Assembly: GCA_963727035.1 (NCBI GenBank)
Contig: CAVSEY010000030.1
Location: forward strand, 60,497 to 124,496
Reading direction: 5' to 3'
Length of the DNA: 64,000 bases
Source: Rhodoblastus sp963727035
GTDB lineage: Bacteria > Pseudomonadota > Alphaproteobacteria > Rhizobiales > Beijerinckiaceae
The translations under genes were made by a program, and so were the position numbers. Positions 26,670 through 36,256 of the stretch are shown one piece after another (the first letter of the stretch is position 1; each line of letters opens with the position of its first letter). The notes beneath the pieces were generated by a model that was not told the origin of the DNA, did no database searches, and was given only the letters and a program-made list of their open reading frames with translations.

Positions 26670-27215
26670 TCAGGCGAAGGGATAAAGGGCTTCGATCCGA
26701 TAGGGTCCGCCGCCGATCGAATCGCGTGAGGAATAAAGCACGAAATGTTGCGCCTCGAAGGCCAGCGCAAGCGGAAAAGCCCGCTCCGCGAGCCAGGCGC
26801 CGACGGCGCCGGCGGAGACGCCGCGCAGCCGCGCCAGGGTGACATGGGGCGCGAATTTTCGCGTCTCGGGCGCAAGGCCGTTGCGGCGGGCCATTGTTTC
26901 GTGGGCGCTCTGGAGCCGCGTCAGCAGCGGGTCGGATTTCACCCGCGCGAAAAGCGCGCGCGGCGAGCGGCCGCCGAACACGCCGATTTCGTCGAACGCC
27001 AGTCGCAAGGGCGCGCCGCCGGAAAAGGCCTCGGTTTCGGCGAGGTCGGCGGCGAGGGCCTGCGCGACGCGCGCGTCGATATCGCCGAAAAAGCGCAAAG
27101 TGACGTGATATTCCTGCGGCTCGATCCAGCGCGCGCCATGCAGTCCGCCGCGGAAAAAGGCGAGCTGGCCCGCGATATCCGGCGGGATTTCGAAAGCGGA
27201 GAATAGTCTGGGCAA
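26670..27215 (-). CDS. thpR: RNA 2',3'-cyclic phosphodiesterase (2H family)
   Basis: The 181-residue 2H-superfamily protein has both catalytic HxTL motifs, HVTLRFFGDI (residues about 39-48) and HVTLARLRG (about 125). The start MPRLFSAFEIPPDIAGQLAFFRGG fits. The family opens 2',3'-cyclic phosphates on RNA and was first named 2'-5' RNA ligase. There is no base between its stop and that of convergent hpt. The tesA-like gene lies 11 bases upstream on the same strand, so an operon is likely. Confidence 0.9.
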   Translation of the reverse strand: MPRLFSAFEIPPDIAGQLAFFRGGLHGARWIEPQEYHVTLRFFGDIDARVAQALAADLAETEAFSGGAPLRLAFDEIGVFGGRSPRALFARVKSDPLLTRLQSAHETMARRNGLAPETRKFAPHVTLARLRGVSAGAVGAWLAERAFPLALAFEAQHFVLYSSRDSIGGGPYRIEALYPFA

Positions 27216-27226
27216 AAGCGGTCCGA

Positions 27227-27880
27227 TCAGTTTTTCTTGATGCCGTCGAGCCAGGCGACGATTGGCGGGAGAATGCCCGCGACCATCACATCCACGCCCT
27301 TGGGGTTGGGATGCAGGCCGTCAGGCAGTTGCAGGTCGGGATGGCCGGCGACGCCTTCGAGAAAGAAGGGATAGAGCGGCGCGTCATATTTTTGCGCCAG
27401 CGCCCTGTAGAGCGGTTCGAACCGGTCGGCGTAAGGGCCGCCGAGATTGGGCGCCGCGCGCATGCCCGCGATCAGGAAGGGAATCTTGCGCTCCCGCAGC
27501 CGCGCCAGAATGGCGTCGATATTCTTTTCGGTCTGGTCCGGGTCGAGGCCGCGCAGCATGTCATTGGCGCCGATCTCGACGATTGCGGCGTCGGCGCCGT
27601 CCCCGAGCGTCCAGTCGAGCCGCGCCAGCAGGCCGGCGGAGGTGTCGCCGGAGACGCCGCCATTGACGATTTCGACGTCGAAGCCCCTGGCCTTCAGCGC
27701 CGCCTGGAGCCGGACCGGAAAGGCCGCGTCGGCGGCAAGGCCATAGCCGGCGGTCAGGCTGTCGCCAAGGGCCACGATCCGCAAGGGCCGCGCGCTCGCC
27801 GCTTCGCTCAGGGCGAAAAGCAGCGCCAGCGCCGCGAAATAAATTTGGCGAAAGGAGAAGCGGCGCCTATATGGCGCCAT
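27227..27880 (-). CDS. tesA: arylesterase / lysophospholipase TesA-like SGNH hydrolase
   Basis: A 217-residue exported esterase: signal peptide (FRQIYFAALALLFALSEAASA), block I ALGDSLTAGYGL with the nucleophile Ser, block II GGVSGDTSAG, block III IGANDMLRG and block V DGLHPNPKG with the catalytic Asp and His. ATG 27880 gives the natural start MAPYRRRF; the frame runs further upstream but without a signal peptide. It is divergent from an ABC ATPase and a large permease, as in E. coli tesA and ybbA-ybbP. Confidence 0.93.
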   Translation of the reverse strand: MAPYRRRFSFRQIYFAALALLFALSEAASARPLRIVALGDSLTAGYGLAADAAFPVRLQAALKARGFDVEIVNGGVSGDTSAGLLARLDWTLGDGADAAIVEIGANDMLRGLDPDQTEKNIDAILARLRERKIPFLIAGMRAAPNLGGPYADRFEPLYRALAQKYDAPLYPFFLEGVAGHPDLQLPDGLHPNPKGVDVMVAGILPPIVAWLDGIKKN

Positions 27881-27944
27881 GCCGGCCGAGCCTGCCGGCG
27901 TGAAGGAACGGGTCGTCATCGTGGCCTCTGTCGAAAGATTCTGC

Positions 27945-28658
27945 ATGTTCGATCCCGCCATAAGACTGGAAAATGTCAATCTCGCATTGGGCGGCGGCGA
28001 AGCCAGGACGGAAATCCTGAAAAATATCGGCCTCGAAATCGGGCGCGGGGAGACGGTCGCTCTGCTCGGACCTTCGGGCTCGGGCAAATCGACCCTGCTG
28101 ATGACCATGGCCGGGCTGGAGGCGCCCGATTCGGGCGCCGTCTGGGTCGCGGGGCGGCGCCTCGACCAGATGAGCGAGGACGAACTGGCGCGCTTTCGCG
28201 GCGCCCGTATCGGCGTGGTCTTTCAGGCCTTTCACCTGATCCAGACTTTGACGGCGCTCGAAAATGTCGCGATTCCGCTGGAGCTGGCCGGCGAAGCCGA
28301 CGCTTTTGCGCGCGCGCGCGCCGCCCTGCGACAAGTGGGTCTTGAGGATCGCCTGAAACATTATCCGGCGCAGATGTCGGGCGGCGAGCAGCAGCGTGTG
28401 GCGCTGGCCCGGGCGCTGGTCGCCAATCCGTCGCTCCTGCTTGCCGACGAACCGACCGGCAATCTCGACCAGAGCGTGGGCGCGGAGATCATCGAACTGA
28501 TTTTTGCGCTCAACCGCGCTCATGGCTCGACGCTGGTGCTGGTCACCCATGACGAAGCCCTGGCGCGCCGCTGCCATCGCATCGTCCGCCTGCGCAACGG
28601 GCGGATCGAAGCCGATACGGCTGCGGCCGCGGCGGATCGCCAACATGCCGGCGTCTGA
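27945..28658 (+). CDS. ABC transporter ATP-binding protein (YbbA/LolD-like)
   Basis: The ATPase has Walker A GPSGSGKSTLLMTMAG, signature MSGGEQQRVALARAL and Walker B LLLADEPTGNLD. I chose ATG 27945 (MFDPAIRLENVNLALGG), because the earlier ATG at 27879 overlaps the start codon of the divergent esterase gene. It pairs with the downstream FtsX-like permease, whose start overlaps this gene. Substrates of this group are uncertain; YbbA-YbbP-like systems are thought to act in the cell envelope. Confidence 0.92.
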   Translation: MFDPAIRLENVNLALGGGEARTEILKNIGLEIGRGETVALLGPSGSGKSTLLMTMAGLEAPDSGAVWVAGRRLDQMSEDELARFRGARIGVVFQAFHLIQTLTALENVAIPLELAGEADAFARARAALRQVGLEDRLKHYPAQMSGGEQQRVALARALVANPSLLLADEPTGNLDQSVGAEIIELIFALNRAHGSTLVLVTHDEALARRCHRIVRLRNGRIEADTAAAAADRQHAGV

Positions 28659-31242
28659 CCTGTCGCGCCGCCGCGGCGCCGCGCAATGGGCCCTGGCGCG
28701 TTTCGCTTTGCGCGATCTGCGCGGGGGCTTGCGCTTTTATGGCGTGTTCATCGCCGCTCTTGTCCTCGGCGTCATGGCCATCGTCGGCGTGGATGCGACG
28801 GCGCGCGCCTTCCGCGACGGGTTGGCCCAGCAAGGCGCGGTCCTGCTGGGCGGCGATCTCGCCTTCAGCCGCGCCTTCGGCGCGCCAAGCGAGCAACACA
28901 GGGCTTTTCTCGAACAACGCGGTCGCGTCAGCCAGATCGTCACGCTGCGCGCCATGGCCCGGCGCCAGAATGGGCCCGGCGACGCGCCCGTCTCCGCCCT
29001 GGTCGAGGTCAAGGCGGTCGATTCCGCTTATCCTTTGACCGGCGCCGTCAGGACCGAGCCGCCGCCGCCCCCGGGCCAGGAGTTTTTCGATGCGCTCGGG
29101 CAAAAGGACGGCGCCTTCGCGCTTTTCGCCGACCGGACGCTTGGGGCGCGGCTGAATGTGAAGATCGGCGACGCGCTCGAAATCGGCGCGGCGCGTTTTG
29201 TCCTTGCCGGCTTTCTGGCGAGCGAGCCGGATTCGGTCGGACTCATCGGCTTCGGCCCGCGCGTGATCGTCAGCGCCGCCGCGCTGAAAGCGACCGGATT
29301 GATCATGCCGGGCTCGGTGGCGCGGCTGTCCTTGCGTCTTGTTCTTCCGCCTGAAAAGGCGAGCGATTCGCAGGTGGCGGCGGTTCAAAAGGATTTTGTC
29401 GCGGCTTTTCCCGATTCCGGCTTCGAGATCCATAGCCGCGCCGAGCCCTCGCCCCAGCTTTCGCGCAACGTCGAACAATTCGCCCAGTTCCTGTCGCTGA
29501 TCGGCCTGACGGTTCTGGTCTGCGGCGGGGTCGGGGTGGGCAATTCGATCCGCGGGCTGATCGACCGCAAGCGCAAGACCCTCGCCATTTTGAAGGCGCT
29601 CGGCGCGAGCGGCGCCGGCGCGGCGCGCTTCGTCCTGTATCAGGCATTGCTGGTCGCCGCCGCCAGTTCGCTGATCGGGGCCGGGCTTGGCCTCGCCCTG
29701 CCGGGGCTGCTCGCCAGAATTCCGGGCGTGGCGCTGCCTTTTCCGCTCGCGCAGCAGCTCGATTGGCGCGACGCCTTTTTTGGCGTGGTTTTCGGCCTGC
29801 TGACGGCGCTCGCTTTCGCCGCGGCGCCGCTGGAGCGCGCGCGCGCCCTGCCGGCGACGACGCTCTTGCGCGAGTCGGCCTTGCGCGAGACTGGCCCGCT
29901 CGGGTGGCGCGGCCGGCTTGTCGCGGCGCTTTCGGCCGCCGCTTTGTTCGGCTTCGCGCTGGTCGTCGGCGCCGACAAGCGCCTGACCGCCGAATTCGGC
30001 GCGGCCGTTCTGGCCAGTTTCGCTTTGCTCTATGGCGTGGCGCGGGCGATCATGGCCTTGGCCCGCCGCGCGCCCCGTTCGAGAAATCTGTCTCTGCGCC
30101 TCGCAATCGCCAATCTCCACCGGCCGGGCGCGTTGACGCCGTCCTTCCTGATTTCGCTCGGTCTTGGCGTGACCCTGCTGACGGCGCTGGTCGGGGTCGA
30201 GCGCAACCTGCGCGCCGAAATCGGCAGTTCGCTCCCCAAGGAGGCGCCGAGCTTTTTCTTCTTCGACATTCAGGCGGCGCAGGCCGCCGCTTTCGAGGCT
30301 TTTCTGCGCAAGGAGGCGCCCGACGGAAACGTGGCCGTCGCGCCCATGCTGCGCGGGCGCATTGTCGAGGTGAACGGGGTCGCCGCCGAACAGGTCAAGG
30401 CCGGCGACAAGGCGCGCTGGGCGCTGGAGGGCGACCGGGGGATTACCTTTTCCGATCGCATGCCCGACGGGTCGCGCCTTGTCGCGGGGAAATGGTGGCC
30501 GCAAAATTATTCCGGGCCGCCGCTGGTCTCGATGGAAAGCGGCGTCGCGCAGGGCCTTGGCGTCAAGATCGGCGACACGATCACGGTCAATGTGCTCGGC
30601 CGGACCCTGACGGCGCGCATCGCCAGCCTGCGCAAGGTCAACTGGCGCAGCTTCAACATCAATTTCGTGATGGTCTTTTCGCCCAACGCCTTCGCCGGGG
30701 CGCCTTTTGCGCGCCTGATGACCCTGAGCCTGCCCGAGCGCCCCGATCGAGCGCGCGAAGCGGCGCTGCTCGCCGACGCCGCGAAAGATTTTCCCTCGGT
30801 CGCCAGCGTGTCGCTGCGCGAGACTTTGGCGACGGTCGACGGCGTGCTGGCAAAATTGTCGGTCGCGATCCAATCGGCGGCCTCGCTCGCCTTCGTGGTT
30901 TCGGCGCTGGTTCTGGCGGGGGCGCTGGCGGCGGGGCGGCGGGCGCGGATTTACGAGGCCGTCGTGCTGAAGGTCCTGGGCGCGACGCGCGGCCGGCTGC
31001 TTGGCGCGCTGGCGCTGGAATTCGCTCTGCTCGGCTTGGCGACGGCAGGCTTCGGCGTGGCGGCGGGCTCGCTGGTCGCGGCGCTCGTCGCGCGCCAGTT
31101 GCTCGATCTCGGCTTCCATTTTTTCCCGGCGCAGGCTTTTGGCGTCGCGCTCGGCGCGATTGGCTTCGCCCTGGTCATCGGGCTCGTTGGAACCTGGCGG
31201 GTTCTGGGCGAAAAGCCCGCGCGGCGGCTGCGCGAAGAATGA
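28645..31242 (+). CDS. large FtsX-type ABC permease (YbbP-like)
   Basis: An 865-residue membrane protein with two FtsX-domain repeats. An N-terminal membrane segment (GVFIAALVLGVMAIVGVDAT) leads to a large periplasmic part. Membrane groups follow around residues 260-480 and 735-865. IGLTVLVCGGVGVGNSIRGLIDRKRKTLAILKALGA is the FtsX-family signature. ATG 28645 lies within the end of the ATPase gene (overlap 14 bases). The two form an ABC system next to tesA. Confidence 0.92.
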   Translation: MPASDLSRRRGAAQWALARFALRDLRGGLRFYGVFIAALVLGVMAIVGVDATARAFRDGLAQQGAVLLGGDLAFSRAFGAPSEQHRAFLEQRGRVSQIVTLRAMARRQNGPGDAPVSALVEVKAVDSAYPLTGAVRTEPPPPPGQEFFDALGQKDGAFALFADRTLGARLNVKIGDALEIGAARFVLAGFLASEPDSVGLIGFGPRVIVSAAALKATGLIMPGSVARLSLRLVLPPEKASDSQVAAVQKDFVAAFPDSGFEIHSRAEPSPQLSRNVEQFAQFLSLIGLTVLVCGGVGVGNSIRGLIDRKRKTLAILKALGASGAGAARFVLYQALLVAAASSLIGAGLGLALPGLLARIPGVALPFPLAQQLDWRDAFFGVVFGLLTALAFAAAPLERARALPATTLLRESALRETGPLGWRGRLVAALSAAALFGFALVVGADKRLTAEFGAAVLASFALLYGVARAIMALARRAPRSRNLSLRLAIANLHRPGALTPSFLISLGLGVTLLTALVGVERNLRAEIGSSLPKEAPSFFFFDIQAAQAAAFEAFLRKEAPDGNVAVAPMLRGRIVEVNGVAAEQVKAGDKARWALEGDRGITFSDRMPDGSRLVAGKWWPQNYSGPPLVSMESGVAQGLGVKIGDTITVNVLGRTLTARIASLRKVNWRSFNINFVMVFSPNAFAGAPFARLMTLSLPERPDRAREAALLADAAKDFPSVASVSLRETLATVDGVLAKLSVAIQSAASLAFVVSALVLAGALAAGRRARIYEAVVLKVLGATRGRLLGALALEFALLGLATAGFGVAAGSLVAALVARQLLDLGFHFFPAQAFGVALGAIGFALVIGLVGTWRVLGEKPARRLREE

Positions 31243-31381
31243 CCAAAATGTAATGTGAAGCATGGTCCCGGGTGAGCCCCGCCGCCTTGTCTTTTCATGG
31301 CTTCGCCGTCATATTCTGAAAAGCCGCGCCGCCCGCGGATCGTCCGGGGCGATTTCTTTCTGTGGCAGTCGTGAGGAATCA

Positions 31382-32158
31382 ATGTCCAACTTTGACCGCA
31401 ACGCCGCTCCCTGGAGCCGGGGCTATACCCGGACGGGCGCCGATGTAGATCAAGGTCTGCGGGCCTTCATGCTTGGCGTCTATAACCACATGTCGATCGG
31501 CCTGGCGCTGACCGGCCTGTTCGCGCTTGGCGCGTTCCAGCTGGCGGTTTCCGCCGTGCCGACGCAATATCATATCGGCTCGCACATCTATCTCACCGAT
31601 ATCGGCGCCGCGCTTTACATGAGCCCGCTGCGCTGGGTGGTGATGTTCGCGCCGCTCGCCTTCGTCCTGTTCTTCTCCTTCAAGATCAACAGCATGGCGG
31701 CCTCCTCGGCGCGCAACCTGTTCTACGCCTATGCGGCGGTGATGGGCGTGTCGATCTCGTCGATCCTGCTGATCTATACCGGCGCATCGGTCGCGCGGGC
31801 CTTTTTCATCACCGCGGCGACCTTCGGCGCGTTGAGCCTCTATGGCTACACCACCAAGCGCAGCCTGTCGGCGATGGGCTCGTTCATGATGATGGGCCTG
31901 TTCGGCCTGATCATCGCCAGCGTGGTGAATCTGTTCGTGCAGAGCTCGGCCTTCCAGTTCGGCCTGTCGATCCTGACGGTGGTGATCTTCGCCGGCCTGA
32001 CCGCCTATGACACCCAGGCGATCAAGTCGATGTATCTCGAATCCGACGGCTACGAGGTCGCGACCAAGAAGTCGGTCAATGGCGCGCTGATGCTCTATCT
32101 CGACTTCATCAACATCTTCATGTCGCTGGTGCAGCTGACTGGCCAGCGCAACGACTGA
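31382..32158 (+). CDS. Bax inhibitor-1 / YccA family membrane protein
   Basis: The 258-residue protein has seven predicted membrane helices and the BI-1 C-terminal motif FAGLTAYDTQAIKSMYLES. The N-terminus MSNFDRNAAPWSRGYTRTG is cytoplasmic. Bacterial members are linked to membrane protein quality control or calcium leak; the exact role is uncertain. GAGG lies just ahead of the ATG at 31382. A strong terminator follows. Confidence 0.93.
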   Translation: MSNFDRNAAPWSRGYTRTGADVDQGLRAFMLGVYNHMSIGLALTGLFALGAFQLAVSAVPTQYHIGSHIYLTDIGAALYMSPLRWVVMFAPLAFVLFFSFKINSMAASSARNLFYAYAAVMGVSISSILLIYTGASVARAFFITAATFGALSLYGYTTKRSLSAMGSFMMMGLFGLIIASVVNLFVQSSAFQFGLSILTVVIFAGLTAYDTQAIKSMYLESDGYEVATKKSVNGALMLYLDFINIFMSLVQLTGQRND

Positions 32159-32175
32159 AGCGCATTCGCTCCACG

Positions 32176-32202
32176 AAAAACCCCGCGCAAGCGGGGTTTT
32201 TT
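32176..32202. terminator. bidirectional rho-independent terminator
   Basis: The arms aaaaaccccgc and gcggggttttt surround a four-base loop, with T runs on both strands. It separates the Bax-inhibitor gene and the convergent gyrB gene. Confidence 0.93.
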
Positions 32203-32275
32203 GTTGGTCGTTCGGGATCGATGCGGACTACCCCGATCCTCGGACCGTCCTATTGTCGCCCGGCGAGTCCCGCGC

Positions 32276-34726
32276 TCACACATCCAAATTCGCCACGTTC
32301 AGCGCATTGTCCTGAATGAACTCGCGCCGTGGTTCGACCACGTCGCCCATCAGCTTGACAAAAAGGTCCTCGGCCTCGTCGCCTTCCTTGATCCTGACCT
32401 GCAACAGCGAGCGGGCGTTGCGGTCGAGCGTGGTTTCCCAGAGCTGCTCCGGGTTCATCTCGCCCAGGCCTTTGTAGCGCTGCTGGGTGACGCCCTTGCC
32501 GCCGGCGGCGAGAATGGCGTCGAGCAGCGAGCTCGGGCCGATGACCCGGCTTTCCTCGCTCTTGCGCAGCAGCAGGGCGGGCGCGCTATAGACCTGATGC
32601 AGATTGGCGGCGCGCTCGTCGAGCCGGCGCGCTTCCGCCGAGGCGAGCAGGCCGGCGTCGAGCATGACCGCCTGTTTCACCCCGCGCAAAGTGCGGGTCA
32701 GGACGAAGCCGCCGTTTTCGACCCGCCCTTCCCAGCCGCGTTCGATGTCGTCGGCGAGCGCGTCGAGCCGCGCCGCGATCTCCTGGGCGCGCGTGGCGGC
32801 TTCCGCCTCGCCGAGCGTCGAGACCGGCTTGAGCGCGCCGACGATGGCCGCCTGTTCGACCACGCAGCGATTATAGCGGTTGTGCAACTGGGCGAGAACA
32901 TTGCGCACCAGCCGCGCTTCCTCGACCAGGGCGCGCAGATCGTCGCCGGCGCGCTCCTCGCCGCTCACCAGCCGCAGCACCGCGCCGTCGACGCCATTTT
33001 CGATCAGATAATCGTCCATCGCCTTCTCGTCCTTGAGATATTGCTCGGAGGAGCCGCGCTTGACCTTAAACAGCGGCGGCTGGGCGATGTAGAGATAGCC
33101 GCTGTCGATCAGCGGCCGCATCTGGCGATAGAAGAAGGTGAGCAGCAGGGTGCGGATATGGGAGCCGTCGACGTCCGCGTCGGTCATCACGATGATCTTG
33201 TGATAGCGCAGCTTGTCGAGATTGAACTCGTCATGGCCGATGCCGGCGCCGAGCGCGGTGATCAGCGTGCCGATCTGCTCGCTCGACAGCATCTTGTCGA
33301 AGCGCGCGCGCTCGACATTGAGAATTTTTCCGCGCAACGGAAGAACGGCCTGATATTCCCTCGCGCGGCCCTGTTTGGCGGAGCCGCCCGCCGAATCGCC
33401 CTCGACGATGAAAAGCTCGGCCTTGGCCGGGTCGCGCTCCTGGCAATCGGCGAGTTTGCCCGGCAGATTGGCGATATCGAGCGCGCCCTTGCGGCGGGTC
33501 AGTTCACGCGCCTTGCGCGCCGCCTCGCGCGCCGAGGCCGCCTCGACCACCTTGCCGACCACGGTCTTGGCCTCGCCGGGATTTTCCTCCAGCCACTGGC
33601 CCAAAAATTCGTTGACGACGCCTTCGACCACCGGCCGCACTTCGGAGGACACCAGCTTGTCCTTGGTCTGCGACGAGAATTTGGGGTCCGGCACTTTCAC
33701 CGAAACGACGCAGGTCAGGCCTTCGCGGCAATCTTCGCCGGACAGATCGACCTTTTCCTTCTTGGTCAGGCCCGATTTTTCGGCATAGGAGGTGACCTGG
33801 CGGGTCAGCGCGGCGCGAAAGCCGGCGAGATGGGCGCCGCCGTCGCGCTGCGGGATGTTGTTGGTGAAGACCAGCACATTCTCGTGATAGGAATCGTTCC
33901 ACCACAGCGCGACTTCGACGGTGATGCCGTCGCGCTCGCCGCGGATCTGCACCGGCTTGCCGATCAGCGGGCTCTTGGCGCGGTCGAGATAGCGCACGAA
34001 GGCTACCAGCCCGCCCTCGTAAAACAGATCTTCGGTCCTGATTTCGGCGTGGCGGGCGTCGGTCAGGACGATGTGGACGCCGGAATTGAGGAAGGCGAGT
34101 TCGCGCAGCCGGTGCTCGATGGTCGCATAATCGAATTCGGTGTGGGAAAAAGTTTCCAGGCTCGGCAGGAAAGTCACCGAGGTGCCGCGTTTGGGCTTGC
34201 CGTCGATCGTCGGCGCGCTGCCGACCACTTTCAGCGGGGCGACGACCTCGCCATGGGCGAAATGGACTTCATGCTCCAGCCCGTCGCGCCAGATGCGCAG
34301 GTCGAGCGTCGAGGACAGGGCGTTGACGACGGAAACGCCGACGCCGTGGAGGCCGCCGGAAACCTTGTAGGAATTCTGGTCGAATTTTCCGCCCGCGTGG
34401 AGCTGGGTCATGATGACCTCGGCCGCCGAGACGCCTTCCTCGGGGTGGAGGCCGGTCGGGACGCCGCGCCCGTTGTCGGTGACGGTGCAGGAGCCGTCGG
34501 CGTTGAGCGTCACCGTGACGAGGGTGGCGTGGCCGGCGAGCGCCTCGTCGATGGCGTTGTCCACCACCTCATAGACCATGTGATGCAGGCCGGAGCCGTC
34601 GTCGGTGTCGCCGATATACATGCCGGGACGCTTGCGCACCGCGTCCAGTCCCCGCAAAACCTTGATCGATCCGGCCCCATATTCCTCGTTGTCCGGCTCC
34701 GGCGCGGTATCCTTGGCGGCAGTCAA
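32276..34726 (-). CDS. gyrB: DNA gyrase subunit B
   Basis: The 816-residue protein starts MTAAKDTAPEPDNEEYGAGS, followed by the ATPase marks RKRPGMYIGDT, NAIDEALAGH, GRGVPTGLH and LHAGGKFD. The TOPRIM domain has FIVEGDSAGGSAKQGR and DADVDGSHIRTLL, and the tail ends REFIQDNALNVANLDV. It supplies ATP hydrolysis for negative supercoiling with GyrA. The sequence is complete. The gap to the next gene upstream on the same strand is 106 bases. Confidence 0.98.
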   Translation of the reverse strand: MTAAKDTAPEPDNEEYGAGSIKVLRGLDAVRKRPGMYIGDTDDGSGLHHMVYEVVDNAIDEALAGHATLVTVTLNADGSCTVTDNGRGVPTGLHPEEGVSAAEVIMTQLHAGGKFDQNSYKVSGGLHGVGVSVVNALSSTLDLRIWRDGLEHEVHFAHGEVVAPLKVVGSAPTIDGKPKRGTSVTFLPSLETFSHTEFDYATIEHRLRELAFLNSGVHIVLTDARHAEIRTEDLFYEGGLVAFVRYLDRAKSPLIGKPVQIRGERDGITVEVALWWNDSYHENVLVFTNNIPQRDGGAHLAGFRAALTRQVTSYAEKSGLTKKEKVDLSGEDCREGLTCVVSVKVPDPKFSSQTKDKLVSSEVRPVVEGVVNEFLGQWLEENPGEAKTVVGKVVEAASAREAARKARELTRRKGALDIANLPGKLADCQERDPAKAELFIVEGDSAGGSAKQGRAREYQAVLPLRGKILNVERARFDKMLSSEQIGTLITALGAGIGHDEFNLDKLRYHKIIVMTDADVDGSHIRTLLLTFFYRQMRPLIDSGYLYIAQPPLFKVKRGSSEQYLKDEKAMDDYLIENGVDGAVLRLVSGEERAGDDLRALVEEARLVRNVLAQLHNRYNRCVVEQAAIVGALKPVSTLGEAEAATRAQEIAARLDALADDIERGWEGRVENGGFVLTRTLRGVKQAVMLDAGLLASAEARRLDERAANLHQVYSAPALLLRKSEESRVIGPSSLLDAILAAGGKGVTQQRYKGLGEMNPEQLWETTLDRNARSLLQVRIKEGDEAEDLFVKLMGDVVEPRREFIQDNALNVANLDV

Positions 34727-34832
34727 AGCGATGGTCCCTCGATCGATCGTGGCGCGCGAAAATGATTCGCGCGCGCGACATCATAGCGGAAAATGTGGAG
34801 AAACGGCGGGAAAAGCCGGAGCCCGGCGCGCC

Positions 34833-36014
34833 TCAAAGCGTGCGCGGCGCCGGGCTGATGACGGAGGTCGCGCCGTGGTTGATCTGCACCACCGCGAGGG
34901 CGCGCTCGTTGCCGCCGTCGGCTCTGAAGCGGAACACGCCGTCGGCGCCGTTGAAGCCGGTCGGATTGGTCAGGACGTCGTCGCTATAGGCGCGCGGCCC
35001 TTGAGTGCGGGCGAGCGCGGCGGCGAGCGAAACCGAATCATAGGCCAGCGTCGCGACGCGGGCGGGATCGGAGCCGAATTTGGCGCGATAGCGCTGGGCG
35101 AAGGCGAGGAAGCCGGCGTTGTCCGGCGTGGCGAACCACGCGCCCTGCATGGCCGGCAGGCTGAGCACGCGGGGGTCGTTCCACAGGCCGGTGCCAAGGA
35201 TCTGGACCTTGCGGGAATCGACGCCGCCTGCGGTCAGCGCCTGCGCCACCTCCGGCATGGCCGCCGCCTGTTCGGGAATGAACAGGCTGTCGATCTGGGC
35301 GCCGAGCGCCGCCACATTGGCGACGGAGGCTTTCACCGCGCCGGGCTTGTAGCGTTCGATGAGCGCGACGCGCAACCCGCGACGCGCGGCCGCCTGTTGC
35401 AGGGCGCCGGTCGCGACATTGGCGTAATCATTCTCCGGCGCGAGAACGGCGACGGATTGCTTGCCCTGGCCGGCCGCGTAATCGACGATCCGGTCGACAT
35501 AGTCTTCGACCAGGAACGACAGGAGATAGACGCCGCGCGAGGCGATCGAAAGGTCGGTCGAAAAGGCGATGATCGGCTTGCCCGCGGGACGGGCGACCGC
35601 GGCCGCAGCGCGAACGTCGGCGGCGAACAGGGGGCCGAGGATCAGCGCCGCCCCTTCGCCGATCGCGGCCTGGGCGGCGTCGTGCGCGCCTTCCGGGGTC
35701 GAACGGTCGTCCTTGACGATCACGGTGATGTCGTTCGCGCCTGAATCCTGGATCGCCAGTTCGGCCGCGTTGCGCATCGACTGGCCGACGGCGCTCTGGC
35801 CCGAGCCCTGGGTGAGGGGCAGAATCAGCGCGACCTTGGTCGGGCCATTGCCGAAGGTCGCCGCGTCGGGCGCGGGAGCGGCGGGAGTCGGCGCGTTGGG
35901 GTGGTCGGACGGATTGAGGCCGGTGACCGAGCAGGCGGACAGGGTCGCCGCGCCGCCGAGCAAAGCCGCGCGCAGGAAGGAGCGCCGGCCGGCGGCGAAA
36001 GGAGTCTTAGCCAT
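34833..36014 (-). CDS. penicillin-binding protein activator-like lipoprotein (periplasmic binding fold)
   Basis: A 393-residue protein with a Tat-like or lipoprotein signal (RRSFLRAALLGGAATLSAC, lipobox LSAC) and a type I periplasmic binding fold (KVALILPLTQGSGQSAVGQSMRNAAELA, LILGPLFAADVRAAAAVARPAGKPIIAFSTD). Neighbours rsmI and yraN match the E. coli yraL-lpoA-yraN locus, so an LpoA-like role in peptidoglycan synthesis is a good inference. Amino-acid-binding proteins share the fold. I chose ATG 36014 over GTG 36038. Confidence 0.85.
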   Translation of the reverse strand: MAKTPFAAGRRSFLRAALLGGAATLSACSVTGLNPSDHPNAPTPAAPAPDAATFGNGPTKVALILPLTQGSGQSAVGQSMRNAAELAIQDSGANDITVIVKDDRSTPEGAHDAAQAAIGEGAALILGPLFAADVRAAAAVARPAGKPIIAFSTDLSIASRGVYLLSFLVEDYVDRIVDYAAGQGKQSVAVLAPENDYANVATGALQQAAARRGLRVALIERYKPGAVKASVANVAALGAQIDSLFIPEQAAAMPEVAQALTAGGVDSRKVQILGTGLWNDPRVLSLPAMQGAWFATPDNAGFLAFAQRYRAKFGSDPARVATLAYDSVSLAAALARTQGPRAYSDDVLTNPTGFNGADGVFRFRADGGNERALAVVQINHGATSVISPAPRTL

Positions 36015-36176
36015 GTGCAATTCGTTCTCTCGCCCCACCGCCCGCGCCGGAGCGCCGCACAGGCGTTTCAGCCCGCAAAATCCTGGCTAATGTCTTAAGG
36101 CAAAGGCGCCGGTCCTGGCAACATCGCGCGCGCCCTGGCTCCTGCGCGCGGGCGGTCCCGCGGGCGGTCCAAAGTC

Positions 36177-36205
36177 TTGCGGAGGGGCGTGCGTTTCGCT
36201 ATAAC
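36177..36205 (+). promoter_or_regulatory. predicted promoter of rsmI-yraN
   Basis: TTGCGG (36177-36182) and TATAAC (36200-36205) are 17 bases apart, about 50 bases ahead of the rsmI start. The rest of the 36015-36256 gap shows no gene. Confidence 0.45.
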
Positions 36206-36256
36206 GCGTTCTATAAACAGAACAAAAGTAAGTTTTATCGAACGAAAGGCGCGCCA

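Noticed and set aside
28543..31263. 906-residue minus-strand frame over the YbbP-like permease
   Set aside because: Antisense shadow; no domain, very high Arg and Gln content.
32201..34765. 854-residue plus-strand frame over gyrB
   Set aside because: gyrB on the minus strand has all motifs; this is a shadow.
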